A stretch of 64,000 bases of DNA from Heterocephalus glaber. Its lineage: Eukaryota > Chordata > Mammalia > Rodentia > Bathyergidae. Numbering within the stretch: position 1 is the stretch's first letter; the number at the start of each line of letters is the position of its first letter. Positions 11,301-22,850 of the stretch are shown piece after piece. A program made the position numbers and the translations under genes. The notes below the pieces were generated by a model. The model was not told the origin of the DNA and ran no database searches. It saw nothing but the letters and a program-made list of their open reading frames with translations. The stretch spans positions 2,361,659 to 2,425,658 of the forward strand of contig NW_004624843.1 in the NCBI RefSeq assembly GCF_000247695.1, read 5' to 3'.

Positions 11301-11937
11301 TTTACCTACCAATAAAAATAATCAGTTTTTTAAATCATTCGTACAGCTATTTATTCTTTATCACATAGAAAGGCAAAGAAAGAGGAAAGATGTTTTTTAA
11401 AGGAAAGAAAGTAATATTTTTTTAATGCTTGGGAGATGGATTCCACCCCTTACTCCTCCCTTCGTCCTCTTCCTCTTCCTAGATTTACTATCTGGGAAAG
11501 AGTATGAAAGGTGATATTTTCAGATGATACATTTCTAGTATTACAGGGATCAGCTTTCTATTTATATTTTTAGTTATCATTACTTCAGAGATCCTTCTGT
11601 GACCTTCAGTCACCTCCAGTCCACCACATATGAAATGAAGGAAGGAAGCTCACATTTTCTCATTAGTGGACAGAGTGATTTTGAAAACCCAGCCCAGCAG
11701 AGACCTGGGGACAGATGGAAGTGCCTGGGGCAGCAGTTGCCATGCACACACACTTCTATCCATACCTCCATCTGCAGGGCAAGGGAGTTACTATTTCGAG
11801 ACTCAAGGTATCCATTTGGCGAACAATTTTCAGGCTGATTCTTCACGTTGAAATGAAATCTGTAACTCAGGCCTTTCCTTTTTCTATTGCTTTCCTTCCT
11901 TCTTCATCAGAAGTAAAAATACTGGGGTGAAGAATTA
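11301..11937. other. unassigned sequence
   Basis: No family recognised. The cluster of overlapping frames at 11599-11930 on both strands reflects locally higher GC, not a gene: no domain, start context or codon pattern supports one. Confidence 0.45.
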
Positions 11938-12040
11938 GAGCCAGGGATTTAGCTCAGTGGTTTCATCGCCTGCTGCGCAAATTCAAGGACCTGAGTTTGA
12001 TCCCCAGTACCAGAAAAACCCCAAACAAACAAAAAAAAAC
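11938..12040 (+). mobile_element. ID-type SINE
   Basis: tRNA-derived body with box A 'tagctcagtgg' and box B region 'gagtttgatcccc', ending 'agtacc' and an A-rich tail with AAAC units. The central region 'cgcctgctgcgcaaattcaag' shows a small change relative to the 40.2-kb copy ('gcgcaagcacaag'). Confidence 0.92.
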
Positions 12041-12211
12041 CAGAAAAAGTATTAGACATTTTTGAGAAGTATAGGATGTGCTTGTTGGGTATGATAAAAT
12101 ATTAATATCTGACACTAATAAAAATAAAATTTATTTTAAAAACTGAGGATATGATGCTTTTTATAGGTTTATTACAGGAAATCTCAAGTATGCAAGATGC
12201 ATACTGCTTTA

Positions 12212-12250
12212 AAATAATAATAATAATAATAATATAATAGTAATAATAAT
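12212..12250 (+). repeat. (AAT)n microsatellite
   Basis: A run of ATA/AAT trinucleotides with one interruption ('aatataatag') near its end. Confidence 0.95.
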
Positions 12251-12320
12251 CTATGGATAGGAACGTCCAAAGTCAAACAAAAATACTCATTTTAACCACA
12301 CTGAGAAAGTTACTGTGAAG

Positions 12321-12430
12321 CTAATTTTTGAATTTTTTTTTTGTACTGGGGATTGAACTCAGGACCTTGTGCTTGTGAGGCAGACATCAGAACCACTGAG
12401 CTAAATCCCTGGCCCCTAATTTTTGAATTT
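12321..12430 (-). mobile_element. ID-type SINE with perfect 15-base target duplication
   Basis: Body at 12336-12415 is the reverse complement of the ID SINE: T-run, 'gtactggggattgaactcag', 'ccactgagctaaatccctgg'. The flanks 12321-12335 and 12416-12430 are identical (ctaatttttgaattt), the direct repeat left by L1-type target-primed insertion. A perfect 15-base duplication suggests a comparatively recent insertion. Confidence 0.95.
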
Positions 12431-12607
12431 AAAACAAAAGATGTCTCTTTCATAGTTGAGTAGTCTAAGAGGTAGATCCACCATGGGCTTTTTAAGAGAT
12501 GAGCAACTAATATTTTCTGTGCCCTGATATACATGAAATGGGAAAGGGAATTCAAAGGGTACTATGTTATGTGTTTCACTCAAAGATGTGATAGAGCTAA
12601 GAAAAGC

Positions 12608-12697
12608 TGTCTCAGATTTAACTCAGTGGCACCACACCTGCCTGGCAAGCACAGTGTCCTGAGTTGATTCTCAGTACCCCCCCCCCCCCAAAAAAAG
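12608..12697 (+). mobile_element. ID-type SINE with poly-C tract
   Basis: Diverged ID body: 'tcagatttaactcagtgg', 'caccacacctgcctgg', 'caagcacagtgtcctgagtt'. The normal 'ggtacc' end has become 'gtac' followed by 13 C residues (12677-12689) and then A residues. The box A core 'taactcagtgg' has a G-to-A change. Confidence 0.85.
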
Positions 12698-13551
12698 AAC
12701 TATCATAAATACAAACAAAGGAACGTCTGGCATGATTAGACCTTAGAATAATCCCATAATGATGCTCTTGGACCAAGATATCTTGACACAGCCATCTGTG
12801 CTTTATGACTTTCAGCAGTGGGAACAAGTCCCAAGAATACATTATTCTTTTGTAACCCTTTCTTGTGTTCCTCTTACTAAAATTATCCTGTTTTCTCTTT
12901 TCTTTTTATATAAAATCCCATGCAATCAGTGAGTAGAGACTCAACTTCTGTCTCTGTGATCTACCGAATTGCTCCATTCTATATGGTTCTATTCCTTCTC
13001 TCTATTTCTAAATCAGATGAAGTCCAGCAGTCAATTAGGAACTCTTCATATAGTGACTCAGTGTGCCAGTTAGAAAGGAAGACCATGAAGTGGGGTTAGG
13101 AGTGTGCTTGTGAAAGGTAAGGGGAAAGGGAGCAAGAGGGAACAAGGAAATGTTCACATTGTAATACAGATCAGAAATCGTAAAGGCAGAGGAGGGAGGA
13201 AGCAGGAATGGATAAGGACGCTTAAGCTGTAAGGAAGCCCTGCCAGTCTCATCCAGGGGAATATGAAATCTGAAGCAAAGATTGTATACTGGAAGAGTCC
13301 TAGGTTGGCCAGGACTGGTCAGGCTCCAAAAGTCTTGCTGTGCTCAATCACTGGCTAGAAGTGGCCTAGGAAGGACACTTTGCTCCAAAACTGGTGGCCG
13401 CAAAAGAATCCTACAATTATAGAAGTACCCAAGTTCTTTCCTGAAGGAAGACCCTACATCCACACCTCCAGGATGCCACACTTGTGACCTGCTGATTATT
13501 GTATTTTATGCTATTATTTCTGTCTTTTGTAGTTATTCAACTTACAGTGTA
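12698..13551. other. unassigned sequence
   Basis: No family recognised. 13090-13210 is purine-rich. 13250-13500 is GC-richer and could be a decayed LTR, but no diagnostic end is visible. Confidence 0.4.
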
Positions 13552-14008
13552 TGGTAGGTTGGCTAATGTTCCTACCCTGTAGAGGTCCATGTCATAATCC
13601 TCAGAACCCAAGAAAGAATAAGTAAATGAAAAGGATTTTCTAGACATAATGAAATTAAGGGTATAGAGAGATCATTTTTCCTAGATTTACTTGATTATTT
13701 CCAATCTAATCACAAGAATCCATATAAGAGGGAAACAGTTGAGTTAAAATAGAAAATGTCACCATAGTAATAGTAGCAGAAGTTAAAGTGACGAGAAAGA
13801 AAAAAGTCATGAGCCAGGGAATGTAGGTGATTTCTAGAGCTAGGAAAGGCAGGAAAATTGATTTTCTATTACAGACCTCCAGGAGGAACACAGGCTTGCT
13901 GATACCTTAAAAATTTCTGACCTTTAGAACTGTAAGGCAATAAATATGTTTTTTAAAAGCTACCTAGTTTGTTGTAGTTTATTATAGCATTAGCAGGAAA
14001 GTAACACA
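13552..14008 (+). mobile_element. MLT1 LTR (MaLR)
   Basis: Plus-strand MLT1 order is visible: 'atgttcctaccctgtag', 'cagaacccaagaa', 'gagccagggaatgtagg', 'tctagagctaggaaaggcagg', 'gacctccaggaggaacaca', 'gctgatacctta', 'gaactgtaaggcaataaa' (LTR poly(A) signal AATAAA) and a worn 'ttacacagcatta'-type end. Length ~457 bases fits MLT1C/D-age LTRs. A 61-codon minus frame inside it is not a gene. Confidence 0.85.
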
Positions 14009-14054
14009 TCAACTCTCCACTCCTTTATCAGTTTGTGTGGGTGGAAGCTACAAT

Positions 14055-14185
14055 TTTCTTGTTCATTTAACCAAGCTCTCACATATGTTTGGTACCAGGC
14101 ATGGTGTGAGATACTAAGGACCCAACAGTGGATTAGATGAAGCTTCTACAGCTACCTCCCTGGAGTGAGTCTAGGGACACAAGTC
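14055..14185 (-). mobile_element. L2 3'-end fragment
   Basis: Reverse-complement L2 3' end: 'ggtaccaggcatggtgtgag', 'atactaaggacccaacagtgg', then 'gaagcttctacagct' in place of the 'ggagcttacattct' block. Diverged. Confidence 0.6.
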
Positions 14186-14399
14186 CTTCCATGAATGTGT
14201 GATATCTGAACATATTCTGAAATCAAGGCCATGGTCCTCACATGGCCTAGAAAAACATCTTGCCTAAAATAAACACTTAATAATTAGTTTCCAATTGAGA
14301 AATGTTTGTTCTAAGAACTTTTAAGAAATAGGAACGAATGCACACCATGCCGTATTCTTTTCTATGAAATAGTGTCAGGCGCTGCCTCATTGGCTACCA

Positions 14400-14748
14400 T
14401 TGAAAGCTGCATGTTTATGTCTCTCCGAAATTCATATTTTGGGATCTATTCCCACTGTGGTATCACTAGGACTTGTGGCCTTTGGGAGGTGATTAGGTCA
14501 GAAGGGCAAAGTTCTCATGAACGAGATTGGTACCTCAGTTAGGGTGTCCCAGGAGCTACATTGTCTCTTCTGCCGTATGAAGACTCAATGAGAAAGCCCC
14601 ATCTATGAACCAGAAAGCAGACCTCCACAAGACACTACCACTCTGATCGGGACTCCCTAGGTTCAAGAAGTGTGGCAAATAAATTTCTGTTCTGTATAAC
14701 TTGCTAGCTTACAATATTTTGTTACACCAGGTCAAATGGATTGAGACA
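14400..14748 (+). mobile_element. MLT1A/B-type LTR (MaLR)
   Basis: Clear MLT1 blocks in order: 'cattttgggatctattccc'-like start, 'cctttgggaggtgattaggtc', 'gttctcatgaacgagattgg', 'cttctgccgtatgaagac', 'gaaagccccatctatgaacc', 'agcagacctccac', 'gtggcaaataaatttctgtt' (AATAAA signal) and 'gttacaccaggtcaaatgga'. Younger looking than the 13.6-kb copy. Confidence 0.88.
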
Positions 14749-17700
14749 TAAACTAAAGTACTGATTGCCAAAGGCAATACTAATAGTTTTCAAACTTTTC
14801 CTCCATAAGCATCTAGATTTGACTCCTACATAATATACTTCAGTGTACGCATATTAAGAAATTAGGGGGAAACCCCTTCCATTATCATAGTTTTGTCCAA
14901 GCACACATTTCAGCATGAAAATGGCTATAGTGTATCTCTTTAGAGTCTTTCAACAAAGCACTCAAATTTTAGTTTCATGAAAGGCATTTCGCTCATTATT
15001 ACTTTCACCTCATGAATGATATGCAATAACCCAAGTTTCCAAGGTTTATTCAAGTAGAAAGGGAACACAACTTTAATTTTGACATAAAACTTTAGCATTG
15101 AGAATGACTTCAGGTGACATTTATTCCAACTACACACAACTTGAGGATTTCCTGGGCTCCTGGGCAGATGAGCAGCTAACTGCTGTTGGGACACTTGTTA
15201 TAACAGCATGCTGACCTTTCCACTTGACAGCTGGTCCCATTATTAGTTTGTCCTGTGTAAAAATATTTTAGTTACCATGGCTAAGAGTCTCCACTCACTG
15301 GACCTATTTCTGTTCTTTGGAGTGTTACAAAATACTATTAGTACCCATTCAGAATACTGAATATTAGAAATAGCTGTTAACACTAAACATTCTCACCAGC
15401 AGGCAAACTTTCATAAACTGAAGAATGGCTTTACATTATCTCGTTCATCATCTTTTGTTGTTTTCTGGTTGGCTGATGTTCTTCTCATAATATAGTGGGT
15501 AAAGAATGAAACCATGCTTTAAGCATTGGATCTTTCCATTATTAATGTTTTTTTTAACTTTGCCACCTTGAAAATTGATCTGACGTATGAAACCCACCAT
15601 TGACAATTTCATAGATGTGTCAACAGAGTATGTAAGGGTATACATATTTAGATGTGTTAAATCTTGGTTTTTCACACTTTTGTTTATGAAGTGTCTCTCT
15701 TTACCTTTTGTAATTTTTTTCAAGTAAATCAGTGCAGTATAGTTCCATGGTTTAGACCACTTTATTTGGTTTGTGGGATAGTGACACATCATTTATCCAT
15801 CCTTCTATTTTCAGTATTTCTGTGAAGTCTTATTTGAAATGACTTTCAATGTTTGGTTCTTTTAAAATTTTAAATCCACAAGGAAAATTGTATCATTTAA
15901 CTAAAGTGTTTAGATAATTCCTCTAGTGTTACTTCACAATGATATAGGTGAATTTAAATTTACTTCTCATCTATTTATTCCCTTCTTTTTCCAGAAGTTC
16001 TTTGATCACCGTTCTTGGTTTATTTTCTCCTCATCTCTTACTTTCTTTGGGTTAAGTCATGTTCCCAGTGGTTGCTCCCTGCTCAGCCTTCCAAAGTCTT
16101 TCCATGTGCATATGCAGTTTGGGATCATCCAAGAAAATGAAGTAAAGATTTTTACCAATAAGCAAGGCTCTTTTTGTGTGGATCCCTCCTCTCTAATAAC
16201 ATATCCATGATTTCCAACTGCCTTGGCAATCCAAACTCTAATCTCTCATTTCTCAACCCAGAAAGATTCTTGTTCTCACTCTCCATTCTGCTGTCTTGCA
16301 CAGTACTTTTGAAAAATGTTCTTAATGAGAAAGCAAGAATGAATGTGGGGAAGGTCACCTGATGTATGTCACTTCTCTGAAGGATCTTAATGTTGAGTGC
16401 TTGTCAGTAACTCCAAACAGTTACCATACTTGTATACCCAAGTATATGTAATCATTGGCTGCAGGATGCTAAATCAGGTACCAGCTATTCTATCATGACC
16501 GGAAAGGAAATCCTATTACTACTCCCTTACTTTATCTTTCTACTTTAAGTTCCTGTACATCTGTGATTATGATATTGTTATAATGCTTTATTCTGTCTGT
16601 CCTAACTTAAAAAAAACCTATACAACAAGGTACAATGGCAATGGCTTGTGAAACAATAAAAAAAATTTCAGGTCTTTGTATGTGGCATTAGATTTCAAAT
16701 TTTAATGTATCTGCAACTATTTTTTAATAGGGTTAGACGAGTTTTGGGGGTAGCTTTTTCATTAGCTGACCTTTTAACAGAATCTCTAGCAGTCAGTCCT
16801 TTATGATTCATTCCAATTTGAATGTAGGGTGACACATATGCTGGTATTGAAATTCACCTTGTTAATTTTGTACCAAGTTTTCCTGGAATAGTTCTTGTGA
16901 AAATCTCAGTCTGCCATTCACTGAAAGGAAATTTGCTAACAGTTAGATAAATATAGCTATTAATTCATATTTCAGTCTAAAATACAGTTTGTCAGACCAA
17001 CAAATGATTTGGCAAGAGCTAAACTTTAGGCACCCCAAAGAGCTATGAAACCATCATTAGCACTAAGACAGGCCATTCACAGTTTTAGCAAGTGCTATTT
17101 CTGTCTCAGTGTAAGGTCAAATACCCGACTGAGAATGCTAAGGACTGACAGCAGAACACGGGTGAGGCAATTAGTGACTGTAAACCATTAAAATAATTTA
17201 GTGACAAGGATGAAATTGACTCTGATACTTATAAAAAGATATTAGATTGATTTGGATTTATGGCCTCTGTGGTGATGTAATTCTGTCCTTATTTGAGCAA
17301 ATAAATAGTCACTGGAAGAGTAAAATTTGATGAAAATGAATGTTATCAATATTAAAAATATTAAATTAATAAATACTTAATGTCTAATATGGAAGAAGCA
17401 CTTGTGAGTGCTGCTATAAGTATTGTGGTGGTGAAAAGCAAAAGGATGAAAATCAATGCAAAGTAAGATTTGTTGTCCTCTGGGTATATTTGTTCCAGGT
17501 GGAGAAATTCACTGTTAGAATTGTCTCCAATTTGAAACTCTTTAAAAGTAGAAGTATAGAATCTTACATGGTAAAAGTAATTTTTCTTAATAATGTAAAT
17601 GTCAATTTGTGATCATGTGTGGACATGTAGAAACTTATACATCTATTACAAGATGCTTTATGCATTCCAGAGATATTAGATTTTTCAAACTTTTCTTAAA

Positions 17701-18019
17701 ATCTTGTAAATATAATATATATCTGCTATGTTTGATAGCATCATTCTTTGTAAAATATTTACTTAATTTTAACATCTTCTTTGCTTCATTAGAAAAGGAC
17801 ATGTGAGAAAATATGCACATTGGTAAGTGCTTTTTTTAAGCCAATATACAAAACCCCAATCTTAAACAATAAACTGATCTTCAAACCTTAAAAAAAATAG
17901 AAGCCTAGAAAAAAATAGAAGTATAGAATAATATATTCAAGTTATTTAAGTAATATGTTCAAGTTATTGTCATTCGAGTAATTATTATTTTAGGTGCTTT
18001 TTTCTGGTTTTCTCCCATT
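14749..18019. other. unassigned sequence, mostly AT-rich
   Basis: No repeat family recognised with confidence over 3.3 kb. Frames at 15448-15792 (minus, 114 codons) and 15926-16210 (plus, 94 codons) lack recognisable domains and codon bias and are taken as chance. 17000-17320 has balanced composition and TAAT-type motifs and could be a conserved noncoding element. Confidence 0.4.
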
Positions 18020-18175
18020 ATCACCAATAACTGTTTGAATGAAGCCAGGTGCCCTGCATAAGGCCACTTACATAACATTACTTTTCAACGTACCAGCATG
18101 AAGTAAGTTACTATTCTTATCTTTACTTAGTAGATGTTGAACATTGATAGAAAAGCAATATCACTTGTTGAAAAA
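18020..18175 (-). mobile_element. MIR fragment
   Basis: Worn reverse-complement MIR: 'gccaggtgccctgcataagg', 'cacttacataacattac', 'aagtaagttactattctta', 'ttgaacattgatagaaaagc', 'aatatcacttgttgaaa'. Confidence 0.55.
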
Positions 18176-19670
18176 CTCAAACAAATAGTAACTAATTTTA
18201 TCCTAAATTTCCCCAAGGATTTACATAACCTCTAGATTCCTTAGACTCTGTGACCTCAGGATAGTGACAGTGTTTCCAGGGTCTCAGGATTTCAGAAAAG
18301 GAGTTATGAAGTTGAACTAGTCCCAGTTACATAATTGACTTAAATCCATTATCAAACCTTAACCTAGTCTCTATTTTTATCATGCATATCAATTAGGGTA
18401 TCCCTTGTTTCTCCATTTTCAACTAAGAGTAACAGAATATTCACCCAGGACATCCAGTGACCATTTGGCCAGATCTGCCCATTGTGACCTGGGCCTGTAG
18501 AGTCCATTAACTCTTGAGCTGTGGCTTGTCCTAAAGCAGTCCATCATGAGACCATAGGATGGGAGTGGTACCATCAGAATCAGAATCAAATAGAGGACAA
18601 GAGTAGGCTGCATGAACAATGTACTTCTGGGTCATTGACTAGTGTTGTATCAGTGCCATTTCCTCTGACCTATGATTAAAAATGATGCTCCATTATGATC
18701 ACTTGCTGCAGAAGAAGAAAAGGCCAACCTTGGTTAATGGGTCTGCTCCTCATATGAATGTAAGTCAAAGAGGGGCAGTTGTATTACAGCACTCATTAAG
18801 ACTGTTCCAAAAACTAACAGTGAGGGGGAATCCATTCCAACTTTGTTTGATGTAAAAGTGGTGTGGAAAGATAAATGGCCAGGAATTATATATTAGCAGT
18901 TGCAAAAAAGAAGAATGATTAAGAACATTGAGATCTGGGAAAAGAAATGTGGGTAGATATTGAGAAGCAGAACAGTGTGAAAATTGTTGTATTGTATAGT
19001 TTCACACACCAACTAATACCAATCATGAAACATGAACAATATAACAAAGTAGGTAATATCAATTGGTTAGTTGACATAATGCAATCTCTATTACTGGTGG
19101 TCTTAATGATAGCCATTCTGGAGATGAGGTAAGCATCCTATTCACTCTACACTGCTGTTTTGAAGAGTGTTTCTTCCTCCTTCATACACCAAAGTAAATA
19201 AATAAGTATGCAAATAAAAAATTAGATACTTATTTCCTTTGAAATATATGGAATAATGAATATTACTCTCACTTATAATACTTGTTTACTAATACTACAA
19301 TGTCCCCACTTATTTCTTGAAGATTCAAGCATCTGGTCCCGCTGTCTCTCTTTTTGCTACCAATCTTTTGTATTCATATAAATGAATATCCAACCATGTA
19401 GCCTACCTCCAAGTCCAAACAGTTTCATAGTCATACTTTGAACTTTTATTACCATGTGAAAAATGCCTGTATAGTCCATTTTACTTTTTTTAACTATATC
19501 TAGCATTTCACTCAACCTATTACCTCTATTTGAAATTCTTTGGCCCTCTGAGCCATCCATCCACTGTCTCCTTCACTTTTCTCACTGACCATAATTCCCA
19601 TGAGTCTTCTTTATATTCTGTAAACAACTTGTGTTCCATTATTCAACATTATTACCCGGGCCTTAAAATA
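18176..19670. other. unassigned sequence
   Basis: No repeat, RNA gene or exon recognised. Short frames (60-67 codons) occur on both strands at 18419-18619, 18919-19132 and 19357-19560 without supporting features. Confidence 0.45.
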
Positions 19671-19679
19671 TCTCTCTCT

Positions 19680-19738
<59 letters not shown>

Positions 19739-19838
19739 NNNNNNNNNNNNNNNNNNNNNNNNNNNNNNNNNNNNNNNNNNNNNNNNNNNNNNNNNNNNNN
19801 NNNNNNNNNNNNNNNNNNNNNNNNNNNNNNNNNNNNNN

Positions 19839-19890
<52 letters not shown>
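19671..19890 (+). repeat. (CT)n/(CA)n microsatellite containing a 100-N assembly gap
   Basis: CT dinucleotides fill 19671-19738, then exactly 100 Ns (19739-19838), then CT to 19855 and CA to 19890. Exactly 100 Ns is the usual placeholder for a gap of unknown size, so the true repeat length is not known. The 138-codon frame called across it is an artefact. Confidence 0.97.
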
Positions 19891-19891
<1 letters not shown>

Positions 19892-20589
19892 TAGGCAAGT
19901 AGCAAAACCTTTACCCAGAATAAGTTCAAATCTGTTTTACTTATGAAACACAGAGGTCTGACATTCTCCAACTTACAGAAGAGGAGCCAGTCACAGAAAT
20001 GAGGAAAATACTTCCCAGAAGATAGAAGGAAAATCTGGAGAACAGATTCTAAGGAGAGAACTTTCAATGGCTTAGCTCAGAGTCTGCAGATCCTTCTTAT
20101 CTTATAGTCTGTTTCTAGGAAAGTCATTCTGAGGCAGGGACTGGGCCTGCCAAGCTTTGTTCTGTTTCCTGTGGTCAGGAAACACAACTGAAAATGCTTG
20201 GCTACTTTTCATGAGCAAGCGGAGGGAGATGCAATGAAATCTTCTACCATGCGTGTATTTATCCAAAGTCAGATAAACCATTCAACATATCTCTCAGCTA
20301 AGGAAAAAAATGAAATAGATTCCACGTGTGAAAAATTGTAATACAAGGGGCATTGACAATCAAGATTATTTTATTACCACACTGTGTTTGTTTTTCAGCA
20401 ATGAAGTATGGAAAAGTCATCTTTAATTGTTAGTGCCTCAAATGCAAATGCAGATTTCAACACCTACTAAGGCTTTCTAATATAGAAACAGCAGAAAATA
20501 AACTGCTATTTTAGATTTCAATCCATATGTTGGGAAAACTAAGAAAAAAAGTTGTGAAGTAGTTTAATGTGTAATAGAGTAAGTCTGAG
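19891..20589. other. unassigned sequence
   Basis: No family recognised. Balanced composition near 20100-20240, including 'tttcctgtggtcaggaaaca' at about 20165-20184, whose ends form a short palindrome (tttcctg/caggaaa). Confidence 0.4.
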
Positions 20590-20830
20590 AAGTTGGGAAG
20601 AGGCTGCGTTCGGGGAATCTGCTTGCTTTCCAAGGTCCCATCTTTGACTGACGTAGTCTTTGTTTCTGTCCTTGTTAACGTCCACACGAAGGCACTGCTA
20701 CTTCTTACTGTGTTGCACAAAAGGTTTGTCTGTCGTGGAGCAATGAGCTGCAGGTCGCCAGGCGTGGAACAAGGTCCTCCTTGATTTGTGATGTTGAGGG
20801 CTGCCCACGTGAGGCGGCAGAGAGTGCTAT
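20590..20830. other. CpG-dense patch overlapping a 117-codon minus-strand frame
   Basis: About ten CpG dinucleotides fall in ~240 bases, well above the very low CpG level of the flanks. Motifs include TGACGTAG near 20649, CCACGTGAG near 20807 and GTCGTGG near 20733. A minus-strand frame (20511-20864, 117 codons) and a 63-codon plus frame overlap it. Neither encodes a protein I recognise. It could be a small CpG island relic, a promoter or enhancer, a processed-pseudogene fragment or an LTR piece. The sequence alone does not decide. Confidence 0.3.
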
Positions 20831-21540
20831 GTGCTGTGTGCACTGACAATTTCCATTTATCCACAGCCTTGCTTTGTCAAAGCAATAAGGTAGTTAAGAT
20901 GATAACTATCACATTGGTAAATGATCACATCAAACATTTAAAATAATAATGGCTTCTCAATAGTTGAGTGAACATCAGACTCACAGAAGTACTACTCTAA
21001 GTAAAGGTAGTTAATGAAATAAAAGTCTATAATATTAATAATCTATACTAATTTAGGAAGATTTTGCATGTATTTGGCTTTTAAAAATGGTGAAATAATG
21101 CAGCTTAGTAAAACACCTACAAATTAATTTATAGTTGCAATGTAAATTTTGTGATTTTAAATCTGTCACATTTGGCTGAAAGGTATGTAAAAATTGTAAT
21201 AAATTTGAGAACAATATTGGCATGAAAAGAGATTTGAATTTTACAGTTAAGCTAATTTATGAGACTAAATATGTTTTTAAAATATATTAGGAAATTTGTC
21301 TTGCAAAATAGACTTGAGAAAATTTAAGCTTATAAGTGGAACAAATTAATTATGTTAGTTTAACTTGAGTTGATAAAGGACACTCCTAAAAGAAGCTGCA
21401 AAACTTTATTGGGTTTATAAGACTACCATTTGTGTAGCGGACTTCAAGCTCACAGTATGAGTAAACTAACTTTTCACTCTGCATTTTACATTCAAGATGT
21501 GCATATCCTACACATATCCATATATATCTAGTTCCACATT
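20831..21540. other. unassigned AT-rich sequence
   Basis: No family recognised. Several near-homopolymeric A/T stretches are present, but nothing structured. Confidence 0.45.
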
Positions 21541-22060
21541 TTTTTCTATTTAGTTTATTGGTACATTTTAGGTATACAATACAGTAGAATAAAAATCAAA
21601 GCTTCTTGTTTTGTTTTTAATGTATTTTTATTATTGCACATTAATTTTATAAAATACTTGGTTTCAATGTGGTATTTTCACTCATGCAAATAACATATTT
21701 TGATTATATCAACCCCATACTATCCTCTTTTGCTCAACCTTCCTTCTCTCTTTATTACCTTCCTCATGTATAATAATGTCTCTTCTACTTTTTGTTATCA
21801 TTTTTTAAAGATTCTGCCTATAAGGGAAAGCATGTAATACTTGTCTTTCTGAGTGTGGCTTATTTCATTTAACGTGATGATATCCAGTTCTATCCATTTC
21901 CTCCAAATGATAAAATTTTATTGTTTCTGTGGATAATAATATTCCATCTGTTTATATACCACATTTTTATACATTCACCTGTTGATCTAGGATATTGAGA
22001 ATTGTGTCACAATAAGCATGGGTATGCTTTTATTCAATGTTTTATTGCTTTACTTTTTTT
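21541..22060 (-). mobile_element. L1 3' end and ORF2 C-terminal remnant
   Basis: Reads from the L1 3' end inward on the plus strand. 'tttattggtacattttaggtat' complements the 'accaataaa' terminus. The old L1 C-terminal landmarks follow: 'gtggcttatttcatttaacg', 'atccagttctatccatttcc', 'aataatattccatctg', 'acattcacctgttgat' and 'cacaataagcatgggtatg'. No open reading frame survives. The terminus and the older-looking body may be two different copies. Confidence 0.8.
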
Positions 22061-22509
22061 CTAAGAAGAATCTAATAATCACAGAGTCTATTCCTTTTTA
22101 CAATTGTGAAGCCAGGCTGTGGGGCTGGTGGAGCGTTGAGAGATGCATTTGAGTCCCAGAACAATTGCATTTCTGAAGCAATTTTCTGAAATCACCTTAG
22201 TAGATGGTGCCAAGATGGCAGAAAAGAAAATCTGTGGGACATTTGAACAGAGGGAACTTAGGTATCTTTACAAAACTTTGCCTCCTATCAGGGGTGTTCC
22301 CATGTGCAGCTGAATGAGGCTAGATCAAAACCAACAATATACAAAGTCAGTATCCCTGTAAACAATAATATGTGCAAGCTGAAAAAGCTTGAACCAGGGG
22401 TCTTTTTATCACTGGGGTAAAATGACAGAGAACAACCAAGGCTCAGCCTTCAGAGACAGAGGTAAAGGGAGGAGAAAAAAGGCAATACTGGAAGAAGTCA
22501 GTGGCACTG
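22061..22509. other. unassigned, possible L1 5'-like sequence
   Basis: Contains 'gtgccaagatggcagaaaag' near 22207-22226, reminiscent of the GCCAAGATGGC motif common at L1 5' ends, but nothing else confirms it. Confidence 0.25.
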
Positions 22510-22850
22510 TGGTGTTTAGATCCCACATCCATACCTTTCTGTAGGTAGTGGTATCATCATGATTAATTGTTTATCTTTAAAACCACCAGGAGATTTATCT
22601 GACTCTTAACCTTATTTTAGTGACTTCATCTGATTAATTCAGGTCCTCCCTAAAATAATTTACCTTGAAGTTAACTCAAAGTCAATTTATTAAGGACTTT
22701 GATTACATCGTCATCATATAACTTAATCCAGTCTCAGTGATGGTGATGACATTTATCACATCCACATATTTGTTCCATACTCAAGGGGAAGGGATCATGC
22801 ATGGTGTGGGCCACTAAGGATCATCTCAGAATTCGGACTACTACACAGTC
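22510..22850 (-). mobile_element. possible MaLR/ERVL-type LTR
   Basis: Blocks such as 'aactcaaagtcaatttatta', 'ccagtctcagtgatggtg', 'ccactaaggatcatctcag' and 'aattcggactactacaca' resemble a mammal-wide repeat in reverse orientation ending 'aattctgcctaccaca'. I recall the pattern but not a firm family name. Confidence 0.35.

Noticed and set aside
15448..15792. 114-codon minus frame
   Set aside because: AT-rich, lysine- and asparagine-rich translation without motifs; consistent with chance in AT-rich DNA.
19530..19946. 138-codon plus-strand frame
   Set aside because: It spans the 100-N gap and the CT/CA microsatellite; its translation is mostly Leu-Ser and His-Thr repeats.
20511..20864. 117-codon minus frame as a protein-coding gene
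   Set aside because: No recognised domain or signal, and no clear neighbouring exon. Kept only as part of the CpG-dense patch finding.
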